A stretch of 64,000 bases of DNA from Methylomonas montana. Its GTDB lineage: Bacteria; Pseudomonadota; Gammaproteobacteria; Methylococcales; Methylomonadaceae. The stretch is taken from positions 1,240,001-1,304,000 of the forward strand of contig NZ_CP129884.1 in the NCBI RefSeq assembly GCF_030490285.1, read 5' to 3'. Positions 1 through 8,435 of the stretch are shown piece by piece. The notes beneath the pieces are model-generated. The model saw only the letters and a list, made by a program, of their open reading frames with translations. It was not told the DNA's origin and made no database searches. A program made the position numbers and the translations under genes. The stretch's first letter is position 1. Each line of letters begins with the position of its first letter.

Positions 1-1287
1 GGTACCTCCGAAATCGTAGGCCACCCCTCTACTGCTGGCGGTGAGCAGCGGATTGTAAACGGAGACGCGGTCGACGCCGGTCGAGTTTTTCGATTTGAAG
101 TCGTAATCTTCCCAGCCGAATTCGCTACCGAACATCAAGGTATTGTTAAAGCCGAACAAGGGCTTTTTGTAAACAAAATCCGTCTGGTTATAGATGTTCT
201 CCTGCGTATTGAGACGCAAGGCCTGGCTGCGGGCGATGCTGCCGGCATTGGCGCCGGTCAGGGCTGCTGCGCCGGAAAATAAATGCGTCAGATACTTACG
301 CTCGTAATCGCCGTAACGCACGGTGTTTTTCACCGAGAAATCGGAATTGAAGCGGTGCGTTAGCGCGACAGTGGCGACGTTGACGTCGGTATCCATCATC
401 CGGTTGTCGGTAAAGCCGTAAAAAGTGTTGATGGGTACGCCGGCGGGGCGGCCGTTGAACATCGGTACGCCGTAGTCGAATACGCCTTCTTCCTGTTGAT
501 GCAGCAAGTTCAGTGTCAGATCGGTATCCGGCGTCAGCTTTAGCGCAAACGACGGTGCGATGCCCCAGCGGTTGCTATAGTTGTAATCGCGGAACGAATC
601 GGCATCCTGATACATCACATTTAAACGAGCCGACAGGTCTTGATAGGCGGTTTCCGCGTCGATGGCGGTGCGCTTGAAGTCGTACAAACCGTAGGTAAAG
701 CTGCCGTTAACGCCGGTTTTTCCGGTCGGTTTTTTCGCCACCTGATTGATCACGCCGCCGGTGGCGCCGCGACCGAACAATACCGAGGAGGCGCCTTTCA
801 AGACTTCGGCTCTTTCGATGAAGAAGGTGTCGCGGTTGTATTGGCCGTTGTCTTTGACGCCGTCCAGATATTGATCCGAGCTGGCGGCGAATCCGCGTAA
901 GGTGATGGAGTCGCCGGTACGGCCGCCTTCGCCGGCGGCAATGGTCAGGCCGCTGACGTTTTTCAAGGCATCGCGTAAATTGAAAGCATTTTGCGATTCG
1001 ATCAATTCCTTTTTCACCACGCTGACCGATTGCGGAATATCGCGAAGCGCCATTTCGGTTTTGCTGCCGGTGCTGGAGGTGTCGGCTTTGAATCGAGTGG
1101 TGTTATCGCGATTGGCTTTAACCTTGACATCGTTCAGAATCACTTCTTGTTCGTCGTCTACCGTAGCGTCTACAGGCGGCTCGGCGGCGAACGCCACTCC
1201 GCTTAACGCTGCGCCCAACGGCAATAATGCGCCCAGCCGCCATTTGGCGGTACCGGGCTTTTTAAGAGTTGAATTGTGAATCGACAT
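1..1287 (-). CDS. TonB-dependent siderophore receptor, 3' end cut by window edge
   Basis: Outer-membrane gated channel that imports an iron chelate using energy passed on by TonB-ExbB-ExbD. The 429 visible residues are open to base 1, so the C-terminal barrel lies outside the window. Translation starts at the ATG at 1287 with a signal peptide ending near VAFAA, followed by a TonB box-like stretch and a plug domain (RDIPQSVSVV, LRDALKNVSGLTIAAGEGGR, TLRGF, DGVKDNGQYNRDTF, ERAEVLKGASSVLFGRGATG, GGVINQVAKKP). These are hallmarks of the FhuE/Fiu-like siderophore receptor family. It is the last visible gene of the Fur-boxed block with tonB-exbB-exbD. The actual ligand cannot be read from sequence. 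Confidence 0.9.
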   Translation of the reverse strand, partial: MSIHNSTLKKPGTAKWRLGALLPLGAALSGVAFAAEPPVDATVDDEQEVILNDVKVKANRDNTTRFKADTSSTGSKTEMALRDIPQSVSVVKKELIESQNAFNLRDALKNVSGLTIAAGEGGRTGDSITLRGFAASSDQYLDGVKDNGQYNRDTFFIERAEVLKGASSVLFGRGATGGVINQVAKKPTGKTGVNGSFTYGLYDFKRTAIDAETAYQDLSARLNVMYQDADSFRDYNYSNRWGIAPSFALKLTPDTDLTLNLLHQQEEGVFDYGVPMFNGRPAGVPINTFYGFTDNRMMDTDVNVATVALTHRFNSDFSVKNTVRYGDYERKYLTHLFSGAAALTGANAGSIARSQALRLNTQENIYNQTDFVYKKPLFGFNNTLMFGSEFGWEDYDFKSKNSTGVDRVSVYNPLLTASSRGVAYDFGGT

Positions 1288-1358
1288 AGAAATCCCCTTG
1301 GAATTAGCTTTTTAAAGTTGCTGGCTGCCTGGCGGGGATCGCTGGGTGGCTGGGTGGT

Positions 1359-1781
1359 TTAACGTTTTTGCGGTTCGGAAACGAAACCGATTTTGCTGAC
1401 CCCGGCTTTGGCCGCATCCGCCAGGGTTTCGGCGACAAAGTGGTACGGTACGTTCTGATCGGCGCGGATATGCAGTTCCGGTTGCTGCGGCGACTGGGCG
1501 ATTTCCGCCAGCCGTTGATTCAAAACGGTGCGGTTGATTGGTTCCTGATTCCAGAACAATTGGCCTTCGCCATTTACTGACAACGCTACCGGATCGTCGC
1601 TGGGTTGTTGCGGCACGCTGCTGGCCTTGGGCAGATCGATTTTCACCGCATGCGTCATCAGCGGCGCGGTGATCATAAAGACCACCAGCAGTACCAGCAT
1701 CACATCGATTAACGGGACCATGTTGATTTCGGCGACGGTATGGCCGCCGCTCTTGTTTTGATCGAAGCCGCCGAATGCCAT
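1359..1781 (-). CDS. exbD: ExbD, proton-channel subunit of the TonB energiser
   Basis: Inner-membrane partner of ExbB; with it converts proton motive force into TonB movement. The 140-residue protein has a short cytoplasmic N-terminus, one membrane helix (about 22-42) containing the essential Asp26 in the PLIDVMLVLLVVFM motif, and a periplasmic domain ending in VSKIGFVSEP. Size and Asp position match the ExbD family. Its ATG overlaps the stop of exbB (TAATG), which points to translational coupling. The only real alternative is a TolR paralogue; the tonB neighbour favours ExbD. Confidence 0.93.
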   Translation of the reverse strand: MAFGGFDQNKSGGHTVAEINMVPLIDVMLVLLVVFMITAPLMTHAVKIDLPKASSVPQQPSDDPVALSVNGEGQLFWNQEPINRTVLNQRLAEIAQSPQQPELHIRADQNVPYHFVAETLADAAKAGVSKIGFVSEPQKR

Positions 1782-2542
1782 TATTGTTCTCCTGTTGCGT
1801 AAGCCAGTTCGGCGCCGGCGAAGGCGGCCAGCTTGGTTTGCGGCACGGTGGACGGATCGCTGGCGATGGTGGCGCCGGTGGTCAGGAAAGCAAACAGGTC
1901 ATGGGCAAAGCCGTCCAAGCGGGCTAATAACAGGCGGTTACTGCGTACACAATCGTTATAAGCCAGGACCGCCGGAATCGCCACCGCTAAGCCTAAGCCG
2001 GTCATGATCAGCGCCTCGCCGACCGGGCCGGCGATTTGATCGAGGCCGCCCAGTCCGCCTTGGCCGATGTTGAGCAGCGCATGATAGACGCCCCAGACGG
2101 TGCCGAACAAGCCGATGAACGGCGCGGTGCTGGCGATGGAGGCCAGTGCGGTCAGGCCCCATTCCAGTTGCGCGGTTTCTTCGTCGATGACCCGGCGCAT
2201 CGAGCGGGTCAGGAACTCGGCGGTCGAACCCGCCTGTTGCAGACCATGATTGCCGTGGCGGGCGTGATGTTGCGAGGCGGCCAGCGCGTGGCGGGTCAGG
2301 TTCGAGAACGGGTCCGCCTGGGTGCCATCGGCTAAGTGGCCGGCTACTTCGGCCAGCGTATCGCTGGCCCAGAATTTCTGTAGGAACAGATCGGCGCGGC
2401 GACGGACCTGGATGCCGTGCCAGGCCTTGACGACGATGAAATACCAGCTAGCTACCGACATGATCAGCAGCAAGCTGAACAGGAAGGCGCCGACACTGTC
2501 GGTTTGCGCCAGGAAATGGTCGAGACTTTGATTGAGTGCCAT
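1781..2542 (-). CDS. exbB: ExbB, MotA/TolQ/ExbB proton channel protein
   Basis: Pentameric inner-membrane channel subunit that works with ExbD to energise TonB. The 253-residue protein has a first membrane helix at about 17-38, a long cytoplasmic loop, and two more helices containing the conserved ASIASTAPFIGLFGTVWGV and GEALIMTGLGLAVAIPAVLAYN segments of the MotA/TolQ/ExbB family. It lies 4 bases after tonB and overlaps exbD. The loop holds an unusually His-rich patch (SQHHARHGNHG) that I would not expect in every ExbB. Confidence 0.94.
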   Translation of the reverse strand: MALNQSLDHFLAQTDSVGAFLFSLLLIMSVASWYFIVVKAWHGIQVRRRADLFLQKFWASDTLAEVAGHLADGTQADPFSNLTRHALAASQHHARHGNHGLQQAGSTAEFLTRSMRRVIDEETAQLEWGLTALASIASTAPFIGLFGTVWGVYHALLNIGQGGLGGLDQIAGPVGEALIMTGLGLAVAIPAVLAYNDCVRSNRLLLARLDGFAHDLFAFLTTGATIASDPSTVPQTKLAAFAGAELAYATGEQ

Positions 2543-2546
2543 GATT

Positions 2547-3338
2547 TTATCCTTCGAGAGAGAATGAAACGGGAACCACGACCCAGGCGGAAACCACCTG
2601 TTCGCCGCGGCGAGCGGGGACGAAACGCCATTTTTGAACGGTTTCCTGGGCGGCTTGATCCAGGCGGTCGTAGCCGCTGGATTTACGCAACGTGACTTGT
2701 TCGACCTGGCCGTCGCTGTTGACTAGTACCCGCAGCAACACCTTGCCTTGCTCGCCAAGGTGCCGCGATGCGCTAGGGTAGGCCGGTGCCGGGTTGTTCA
2801 GATAATCGGCGTTCAGCTTGGGCAAAGTTATCGGCGCCGATGCGGCATCGCTGTTGTTTGTGGAATTTGGGCCCGGCGTTGGCGCCGACGGAGCGGCCGC
2901 AGCGGTGGGCGTTGGTTCGGAGCGCGGTGGTTCAGGTGTCGGGTCCAGTGCTGCAATGGCCGCTGGCGCGTTGCTGGCGGACGATAGCAAATTCGGTTGC
3001 TTCGCTGGTTTAGGTGGTGTTTTGGGTTTACTGACGGCTTTTTCCGGCAACGGCTTGGCTGGTTGTACGGGGGGCTTGGCCGGTGCTTGCTGCGTTTTGG
3101 CCTCGCCTATCCATTCCACCATGATAGCTTGCGGAGGGCTGACAGGCTCTTGCTTTTCGCTGTTCGGCATTAGACCGAACCAGGCTAAATGCAGGCCAAG
3201 CGCGATGATAAATCCCAGGCCGCGTTCGTTATATTCGGTTTTTTGTATCGTGGATATCGATTTATAAGGCCCTTCGCTGGATACGAAGCGCATGGGGGCC
3301 AGGCAGGTAAGCTGGCGAAAACTGGCGGTCGGTAACAT
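2547..3338 (-). CDS. tonB: TonB energy transducer
   Basis: Couples the ExbBD motor to outer-membrane receptors. The 263-residue protein has one N-terminal membrane helix (FIIALGLHLAWFGLM, about 43-57), a Pro/Lys/Ala-rich periplasmic spacer (KPPVQPAKPLP, TPPKPAKQPN) and a C-terminal TonB domain (PAYPSASRHLGEQGKVLLRV, GYDRLDQAAQETVQKWRFVP). A GAGAGG ribosome site five bases before the ATG at 3338 supports this start, although it gives a long cytoplasmic tail; the ATG at 3293 is an alternative. First of the tonB-exbB-exbD trio and presumably Fur-regulated with it. Confidence 0.93.
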   Translation of the reverse strand: MLPTASFRQLTCLAPMRFVSSEGPYKSISTIQKTEYNERGLGFIIALGLHLAWFGLMPNSEKQEPVSPPQAIMVEWIGEAKTQQAPAKPPVQPAKPLPEKAVSKPKTPPKPAKQPNLLSSASNAPAAIAALDPTPEPPRSEPTPTAAAAPSAPTPGPNSTNNSDAASAPITLPKLNADYLNNPAPAYPSASRHLGEQGKVLLRVLVNSDGQVEQVTLRKSSGYDRLDQAAQETVQKWRFVPARRGEQVVSAWVVVPVSFSLEG

Positions 3339-3417
3339 ACGGGCCTCTCGATCATCTTAACTAAAAACGATTGGCTGGCTACCGCGAGGTTGGCTGGCTG
3401 TTACTGGGTCTAGCGGT

Positions 3418-3609
3418 TTATTTGGTCAAAATTAATTTGCCGTTACTGGTAATGCGTAGGCGGTATTCGTCGCCTTGATGTTCGATGACGATTTCGTTTT
3501 GCGCACCGAACAGCAACTGGCTGTTGAGTCGCGGTCGGCCTTGCGGCAATTCCGGCGAGGTACCGGCCGTCGGCGCACGAGCTATCGGTGGATTTGACGG
3601 ATTTTTCAT
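3418..3609 (-). CDS. hemP: HemP-family hemin uptake protein
   Basis: Small (63 aa) protein of the HemP family, recognised from its C-terminal block: a LFGAQNEIVIEHQGDEYRLR segment followed by ITSNGKLILTK, which is the diagnostic end of the family. The N-terminus is a poorly conserved Pro-rich tail. Members are found with haem or siderophore uptake genes and are typically Fur-controlled; the biochemical role is not firmly settled. Here it sits between an unknown 93-aa gene and tonB, consistent with an iron-starvation operon. No strong ribosome site is visible before this ATG. Confidence 0.88.
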   Translation of the reverse strand: MKNPSNPPIARAPTAGTSPELPQGRPRLNSQLLFGAQNEIVIEHQGDEYRLRITSNGKLILTK

Positions 3610-3646
3610 AAGACTAAAAATGTTGACGAAGTCATGCCGGATCCGG

Positions 3647-3928
3647 TCAATGCGTGGCGGCCGGTTGTTGGCGGGCGTCTTTGCGTTCCAATAATAGACC
3701 GGTCACGGTTTGCCAGTGTTCCAGCAGTTGCAGGTACATGTCGCGGCTCGAGGCGCTATGTTCCAGTTCCGGATGGCTGAGCAGACGACTTAATTGCTGT
3801 ACGATCAGGTGCGCCAATTTCGGGTTGTGATGGCCGTTGATGAATTGGGTCATTAACAAGCAGGTCGCGGCATGAATTTGCGCCACATCGCGGCCGTTCG
3901 CTAGGCTGATAGGGTTGTCTTCGAACAT
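3647..3928 (-). CDS. Unknown 93-aa protein heading the iron-uptake operon
   Basis: Not recognised. A cytoplasmic-looking, mostly helical protein with several His residues (QIHAATCLLMTQFINGHHNP) and no signal peptide or membrane helix. A GAGG ribosome site precedes the ATG at 3928. It is the first gene downstream of the Fur box at 4034-4055 and runs in the same direction as hemP-tonB-exbB-exbD, so a role in iron acquisition or its control is a reasonable inference, but nothing in the sequence names a function. Confidence 0.65.
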   Translation of the reverse strand: MFEDNPISLANGRDVAQIHAATCLLMTQFINGHHNPKLAHLIVQQLSRLLSHPELEHSASSRDMYLQLLEHWQTVTGLLLERKDARQQPAATH

Positions 3929-4033
3929 GATGACCTCGGATTGTTAAGGTTAGTAATAAATTGCCGCACACTGTTTAACTTAGGAGGCTGTGCAGGTGCG
4001 GCAAAGACAGCACGAGAGATGACTGTCTGATAC

Positions 4034-4055
4034 AAATGATAATGATTATCATCTT
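4034..4055 (-). promoter_or_regulatory. Fur box
   Basis: AATGATAATGATTATCATCT is a near-perfect match to the inverted-repeat Fur operator (consensus GATAATGATAATCATTATC). It lies about 105 bases before the first gene of the block transcribed leftward, so iron-dependent repression of the hypothetical-hemP-tonB-exbB-exbD-receptor operon is expected. Confidence 0.9.
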
Positions 4056-4293
4056 TAAGTCAAGAATAGATTTCCAGGTCTGGATAATATTTAGGCAAGT
4101 GAATTTAGTGGGGGTGGCGTTTCACATGGGGAATCTTGCGTGAGTAAGGTTGAATTAGCTGGTGAGCTTTATCGAGGTGTTCGGCATTTGGACTTCGATT
4201 CCGAAGCGGTCGAGCGAATTAGTGTTTCAGATTTGGAAGGACAATTAACTTGAAGAGTCGGTAATCAATAGCGGGGGTAGCGGGATATGAGGG

Positions 4294-4317
4294 AGGGCAA
4301 TCCGTTGCGATTGCCCT
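4294..4317 (-). terminator. Stem-loop after the DUF2076 gene
   Basis: AGGGCAATC and GATTGCCCT form a perfect 9-bp stem around a 6-base loop, about 25 bases beyond the stop of the minus-strand DUF2076 gene. There is no clear T-run, so it is either a weak intrinsic terminator or an mRNA-stabilising hairpin. The rest of 3929-4342 holds the Fur box and a doubtful 37-codon frame, nothing else. Confidence 0.5.
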
Positions 4318-4342
4318 GGTTGTGAAGAAAATTCAGAGCGGA

Positions 4343-5005
4343 TCAAATCCAATCCGATTCGTCGCTGTCGTCCGGCAAACTAAAGTCCGCGTCGCTAAAC
4401 GAATAGTCGCCTTGATTGTGCTCGTCGCTAGCTTGCTGGATGGCGTCGTCGCCATAGTAGTTGTTGATCACGGTCTGTTCGGGCGCGGCGGCATGCTCGC
4501 CCAACGCCGATTGTCCCCAGGCGCTGGAGCCGCCATGGTGACCCATCAGATTTTCAATGCCCTGGAATAAAAACGAACCGGCCACTACGCCCGCCGCGGT
4601 GGTAGCGATATTTCCCAAAAAGCTGGAACCGCCGCCGTTGCCGCCGAAAAAACCGGCCGACTGTGGTTGAGCCGGCGCGCCTCTCGGGACTTGATAATTG
4701 CCGGCACCGGGCACGCCGCCGTTATTCGCCGCCGGCTGCGCCCAAGGGTCGCTACCTAAGAATCCGCCGCGTTGTGTGCCGGCGGCATTTTGTAACTGGT
4801 TCTGCAAATCGTTGATTTGCGCCTTGGCCGCGTTCAAGGCCTGGTCCTGCAATAAGGCCCTTTGCACCAGCAGATAAGCGGCATCCGGTTGCTTGGCGAC
4901 CGCCTCTTGGATCAGCGTTTCGGCTTCAGTATCTTTCGCGCTTAATTTCACTTCGCTCAGTTGATTGAGAAATTGGCTGAGCTGGTTGCGTTCCTGTAAA
5001 TTCAT
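4343..5005 (-). CDS. DUF2076 domain-containing protein
   Basis: A 220-residue protein of the DUF2076 family. The N-terminal third is helical (QERNQLSQFLNQLSEVKLSA, DTEAETLIQEAVAKQPDAAY, LLVQRALLQDQALNAAKAQI); a Gly/Pro-rich middle follows (SDPWAQPAANNGG), then a Gly-rich hydrophobic segment (SSFLGNIATTAAGVVAGSFL, FQGIENLMG) and an acidic tail with many Asp and Ser. The start at 5005 is chosen because CAGGAG lies nine bases upstream; an upstream in-frame ATG at 5143 would add an unlikely leader. Molecular function is unknown; family members are often labelled periplasmic ligand-binding sensors without experimental support. Confidence 0.85.
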   Translation of the reverse strand: MNLQERNQLSQFLNQLSEVKLSAKDTEAETLIQEAVAKQPDAAYLLVQRALLQDQALNAAKAQINDLQNQLQNAAGTQRGGFLGSDPWAQPAANNGGVPGAGNYQVPRGAPAQPQSAGFFGGNGGGSSFLGNIATTAAGVVAGSFLFQGIENLMGHHGGSSAWGQSALGEHAAAPEQTVINNYYGDDAIQQASDEHNQGDYSFSDADFSLPDDSDESDWI

Positions 5006-5320
5006 GTAATAACTCCTGCGGTGACAATGTAATCCGGCCTGAGGCCGGTGTTGGCAAAGACTTTGAATCGGATTTAAAGTTTCCTTGACAGTTGGGCCAT
5101 CGGTGGAAATTTCAATACTTGGCATCGAAACTACCCGCATCACTCAAGACCCACCGGAAATCCGCGGAATTTTATTTTTTGCTTTAATGACTTACGCAGT
5201 AGGCATACAATCGGCGCCAGCGCTTATCCCATCCGGCGGATCGAGTATCCCAAGATGCCAATATTCGAATTGCGGTTATAGTTGCATTCGCGGCAGCTAG
5301 CCTAATTTCAGGAGGTGGTT
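5006..5320. other. Divergent intergenic region, no gene seen
   Basis: Lies between two divergent genes. Contains a TTGACA hexamer (5084-5089) but no convincing -10 at proper spacing, and a GGAGG ribosome site (5311-5315) for the following cytochrome gene. Nothing else recognisable. Confidence 0.5.
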
Positions 5321-6493
5321 ATGCAATATGTTTGGCTGATCCTATTGGCGAGTTTATCCGCTGCGTTACGGGCGGACGAAACTAAACAACCGCCGGCTGC
5401 AAATCCACCGCCGCAGAGTGGCATTGTCGACGCGAACCACTTGCTAGGTTTACCGCCGGTGCCGATACCTCCCGATAACTCGCAAACGCCCGCCAAAATC
5501 GCCCTCGGCGACAAACTCTTCCACGACAAACGCTTTTCCATAGACGGCACTGTCAGTTGTTCCAACTGCCACGACAACAAAAAAGGTTTTACCGATAACC
5601 TGCCGGTTTCGGTCGGCAACAAGAGCCTGACCGGCACCCGCAACGCACCAACGCTAATCAACGCGGCATTCTATAAATCCCAGTTCTGGGACGGCCGCGA
5701 GCCGAGCTTGGAAGCCCAATCCAAGGGTCCGTTCGTCAACCCGGTGGAAGGCGGTTTGGCCAATCATCAACCGATACTGGATATTGTCCGTGCCGACGCG
5801 GAGTACCAAAAAGCCTTCAAGGACGTGTTCGGCGTGGCTGATCAGAAGGTGACGATGGACCATGTGTCCAAGGCGATCGCCAGTTTCGAACGTACCCTGG
5901 TGGCCGGCAACTCGCCGTTTGATCGCTTTTACTTCAAGGGCGACAAAACCGCTCTGAACGAACAACAACGGCGCGGCTTCAAACTGTTTCTGGAACAAGG
6001 CCGCTGCGTGTCTTGCCATATCATCGAACAGAATCAGGCGCTGTTCACCGACAGTCAGTTTCATAATATCGGCATCGGTATCAATGCCGTGCAACAAGGT
6101 ATCACGCCTTTGGTGCAAGCCTTCCTCGATGCGAAAAGCAAGGGCGGCGATGTCGATAAAATCGTGTTGACCGATAAAAAGTCTTCCGAGTTGGGCCGCT
6201 TTGCGGTCAGTGATGCTGTGGCCGATATCGGCGCCTTCAAGACCCCGACCTTGCGCAATATCGCGCTGACCGCGCCGTATATGCACGACGGCAGTCTGAA
6301 AACCTTGAAAGAGGTGGTTGTGCATTACAACAACGGTGGCGTGACGCCGGCCGGCGCCAAGGTCAACGATTTTTTAAGCGGCGGCATCCGGCCCTTGAAT
6401 CTGACCGATGCGCAAATCGATGACTTGGTGGCCTTCATGCAAGCCTTGACTAGCGCCCAATACGCCCAACCCACCGCTGCGGCGGCTCAATAA
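5321..6493 (+). CDS. MauG-like di-haem cytochrome c peroxidase family protein
   Basis: Periplasmic di-haem enzyme of the bacterial cytochrome c peroxidase/MauG superfamily. It has a signal peptide, two haem-attachment motifs (CSNCH at 80-84, CVSCH at 229-233) and the family segments GTRNAPTLINAAFYKSQFWD, FKTPTLRNIALTAPYMHDGS. At the position where classical peroxidases carry the Met ligand of the electron-transfer haem, this protein has Tyr336 (TLKEVVVHYNNGG), as in MauG, which suggests high-valent iron chemistry or protein modification rather than simple peroxide detoxification. The ATG at 5321, five bases after GGAGG, is preferred to the GTG at 5315. It is followed 11 bases later by a metallophosphoesterase gene. 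Confidence 0.88.
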   Translation: MQYVWLILLASLSAALRADETKQPPAANPPPQSGIVDANHLLGLPPVPIPPDNSQTPAKIALGDKLFHDKRFSIDGTVSCSNCHDNKKGFTDNLPVSVGNKSLTGTRNAPTLINAAFYKSQFWDGREPSLEAQSKGPFVNPVEGGLANHQPILDIVRADAEYQKAFKDVFGVADQKVTMDHVSKAIASFERTLVAGNSPFDRFYFKGDKTALNEQQRRGFKLFLEQGRCVSCHIIEQNQALFTDSQFHNIGIGINAVQQGITPLVQAFLDAKSKGGDVDKIVLTDKKSSELGRFAVSDAVADIGAFKTPTLRNIALTAPYMHDGSLKTLKEVVVHYNNGGVTPAGAKVNDFLSGGIRPLNLTDAQIDDLVAFMQALTSAQYAQPTAAAAQ

Positions 6494-6504
6494 GGAGAGA
6501 CGTG

Positions 6505-7581
6505 ATGAATATCATCAATAGCAGCCGGCGCAACTTCATCAAAACCAGCGGGGCATTGGCACTGGGAACTACCTTGCCGATCAGTCTGGTGGAACTGGCC
6601 TTTGCCGATACCACCGAAAACTTTACCTTTGCCTATATTTCCGACGCGCATATCCAGCACATCAGCGGCACCCGGTTCGTGCGCAACTGGGATCAAGGCT
6701 TGAAACGGGCGGTCGCCGAAGCCAATCTGTTAACGCCCAAACCGGATTTTGTGATGTTCGGCGGCGACTTGGCGCAGCTGGGCAGCAAGCCGGAACTGGA
6801 CCACGGCGCCGAAATCATCTCCGCGCTCAGCCATAAAGTGCATTACGTGATGGGGGAGCACGATTACTACCTGGATTTGGGCGCGTACTGGGAAAAACTG
6901 TTCGGCCCGCAATATCACAGCTTCGACCATAAAGGCGTGCATTTCATTGTGTTGAACAGCATCCGCACTTACGACGACTGGACTTACAAACGCTGGCCCA
7001 CCGCCGAACAAAGGATGTCGGAAATGGCCGGTCTGGATAACCCCAACGGCTCGCCGTTCATGGTCGGCGACGAGCAGCGCAAATGGCTGAAGGCCGATCT
7101 GGATAAAGTCGCCAAAACCACGCCCATCGTGGTGTTCTCGCATTCGCCGCTGCAAAAAATTTACAAGGGCTGGAATTTCTGGACCGAGGACGCCGAGCAG
7201 ATTCAGGCTTTGTTAAAACCGTTCGCCAAAGTTTCGGTGATCTACGGCCACGTGCATCAGATTCAATACAACCAGATCGGCAACATCAGCTTCAACTCGG
7301 TGATGGCCACCGCCTGGCCTTGGCCGTATCCGTCGACTTACGCACAAGCCGAACAATATCTGCCCAAATTGACGGTGCCGATGAACCGAGCCGACCCGTT
7401 TCAGGAACGGGATGCCACCGGCTGGCAGTTCATTAACGTCGCCAGCGGCCGGGTCGATCTGAATTTTACGCTGTACAACAACAGCGAACGTTCGGTGATT
7501 TTCAATCCGAAAGCCAAACATCCGGAAGATCGCGCCTATCAGGCCGAATCCAGCCGCATCCCACCGCAAAGCCATTATTAA
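6505..7581 (+). CDS. Tat-exported calcineurin-like metallophosphoesterase
   Basis: A 358-residue secreted metallophosphoesterase. The N-terminus carries a twin-arginine signal (SRRNFIK then a hydrophobic stretch ending at AFA), so it is exported folded. Metal-binding motifs are in the right order: SDAHIQH (D-x-H), FGGDLAQLG (GD), MGEHDYY (in place of the usual GNHD), FSHSPL and YGHVHQ. The ATG at 6505, after AAGGAGAGA, is the likely start. It sits between a di-haem and a mono-haem cytochrome gene in a tight plus-strand cluster; substrate unknown. The Glu replacing Asn in the GNH[D/E] motif is worth noting. Confidence 0.85.
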   Translation: MNIINSSRRNFIKTSGALALGTTLPISLVELAFADTTENFTFAYISDAHIQHISGTRFVRNWDQGLKRAVAEANLLTPKPDFVMFGGDLAQLGSKPELDHGAEIISALSHKVHYVMGEHDYYLDLGAYWEKLFGPQYHSFDHKGVHFIVLNSIRTYDDWTYKRWPTAEQRMSEMAGLDNPNGSPFMVGDEQRKWLKADLDKVAKTTPIVVFSHSPLQKIYKGWNFWTEDAEQIQALLKPFAKVSVIYGHVHQIQYNQIGNISFNSVMATAWPWPYPSTYAQAEQYLPKLTVPMNRADPFQERDATGWQFINVASGRVDLNFTLYNNSERSVIFNPKAKHPEDRAYQAESSRIPPQSHY

Positions 7582-7601
7582 TCAGCGCTAAGGAGCATGA
7601 C

Positions 7602-8015
7602 ATGACAAATAAAAAGCTAACTCAATCGATGCTGATGGTGGCGGTTTTAGGCTCGCTGGCATGGGCAACGGCACGAGCCGACGAATTCAGCGCCGCCGAT
7701 GCCGAGCGTTGGCAACAACAATTCATGGATAGCGTCAAACAAGGCCGCGAATTATGGACCAGCCCGACGCTGGGCAGCAATGGCGTCGTTTGCGCCCAAT
7801 GCCACCCCAACGCCGCCAACACCCATCCGGAGACCTACCCCAAGTTCCAAAAACAGATCGGAAAGGTTATTCCATTGTGGGAAATGATCAACTGGTGTTT
7901 ACGCAACCCGCTGGAAGGTCAGCCATTGGCCGCCGACGATCCGAAGATGGTCGCGATTCAGGCCTATGTCACTTACGAACGGCGCGGGGTGAAATTGGAG
8001 CCGGGTAAGCACTGA
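7602..8015 (+). CDS. Mono-haem c-type cytochrome
   Basis: A 137-residue exported protein with a cleavable signal (ending near ATARA) and one haem motif, CAQCH at 64-68, then PNAANTHPETYPKFQKQIGK, WEMINWCLRNPLEGQPLA and MVAIQAYVTYERRG. The later Trp/Cys/Arg-Asn-Pro segment resembles one domain of SoxX/TsdA-type cytochromes. It is probably a small electron carrier for the MauG-like enzyme encoded two genes upstream. AAGGAG lies ahead of the ATG and the gap to the phosphoesterase gene is 20 bases, so the three genes look like one transcript. Confidence 0.82.
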   Translation: MTNKKLTQSMLMVAVLGSLAWATARADEFSAADAERWQQQFMDSVKQGRELWTSPTLGSNGVVCAQCHPNAANTHPETYPKFQKQIGKVIPLWEMINWCLRNPLEGQPLAADDPKMVAIQAYVTYERRGVKLEPGKH

Positions 8016-8435
8016 TCCGGCGTTCCGCTTCAAATGTTCTGGAGCTGAGGCGCAGTCTCGGCTCTAGCCAACTACCACGCCGACAAATCAAAACACTAGC
8101 CTCCTTAATGTGGTCTAGCGCACATACTTCCCCGCCAATCAATACGATACTGTCCACTTTCTTTCGGTACTAGGCTGGTGCATTTCTGAAAGCTATCTTC
8201 ATTCTGATATCTTGGAACATGCCGACAATCTATCAGCGCCTCCATTTGATTGATTTTGAAGCTAAATCCTAGCCTTTCGTTCAATCTACACAGCAAATTT
8301 CGAAAGACGCCACACTTCGTCCAGCTCTGTCTGACGGCGGTAACAATCCGAGCATAACATTGCCGGAAAGGTATTGAATGCGCCACGGGCCACCATCGCA
8401 GTAGCGGCATCAATGGCATTTCTTAGAGGACAATC
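8016..8435. other. Upstream region of the kai operon, no convincing gene
   Basis: 420 bases between the cytochrome gene and kaiC. Open frames on the minus strand here lack ribosome sites and resemble no family I know. It presumably contains the promoter of the kai-c-di-GMP operon; I could not identify a confident -35/-10 pair. AGAGGA at 8425-8430 is the ribosome site for kaiC. Confidence 0.4.

Noticed and set aside
4140..4253. 37-codon frame from a GTG in the Fur-box intergenic region
   Set aside because: Weak ribosome site, no recognisable family and unusual start; more likely a chance frame or a fragment.
8105..8419. Minus-strand 104-codon frame upstream of kaiC
   Set aside because: No ribosome site, odd composition rich in Arg, Cys and Trp, no family resemblance, and it would overlap the kaiC promoter region.
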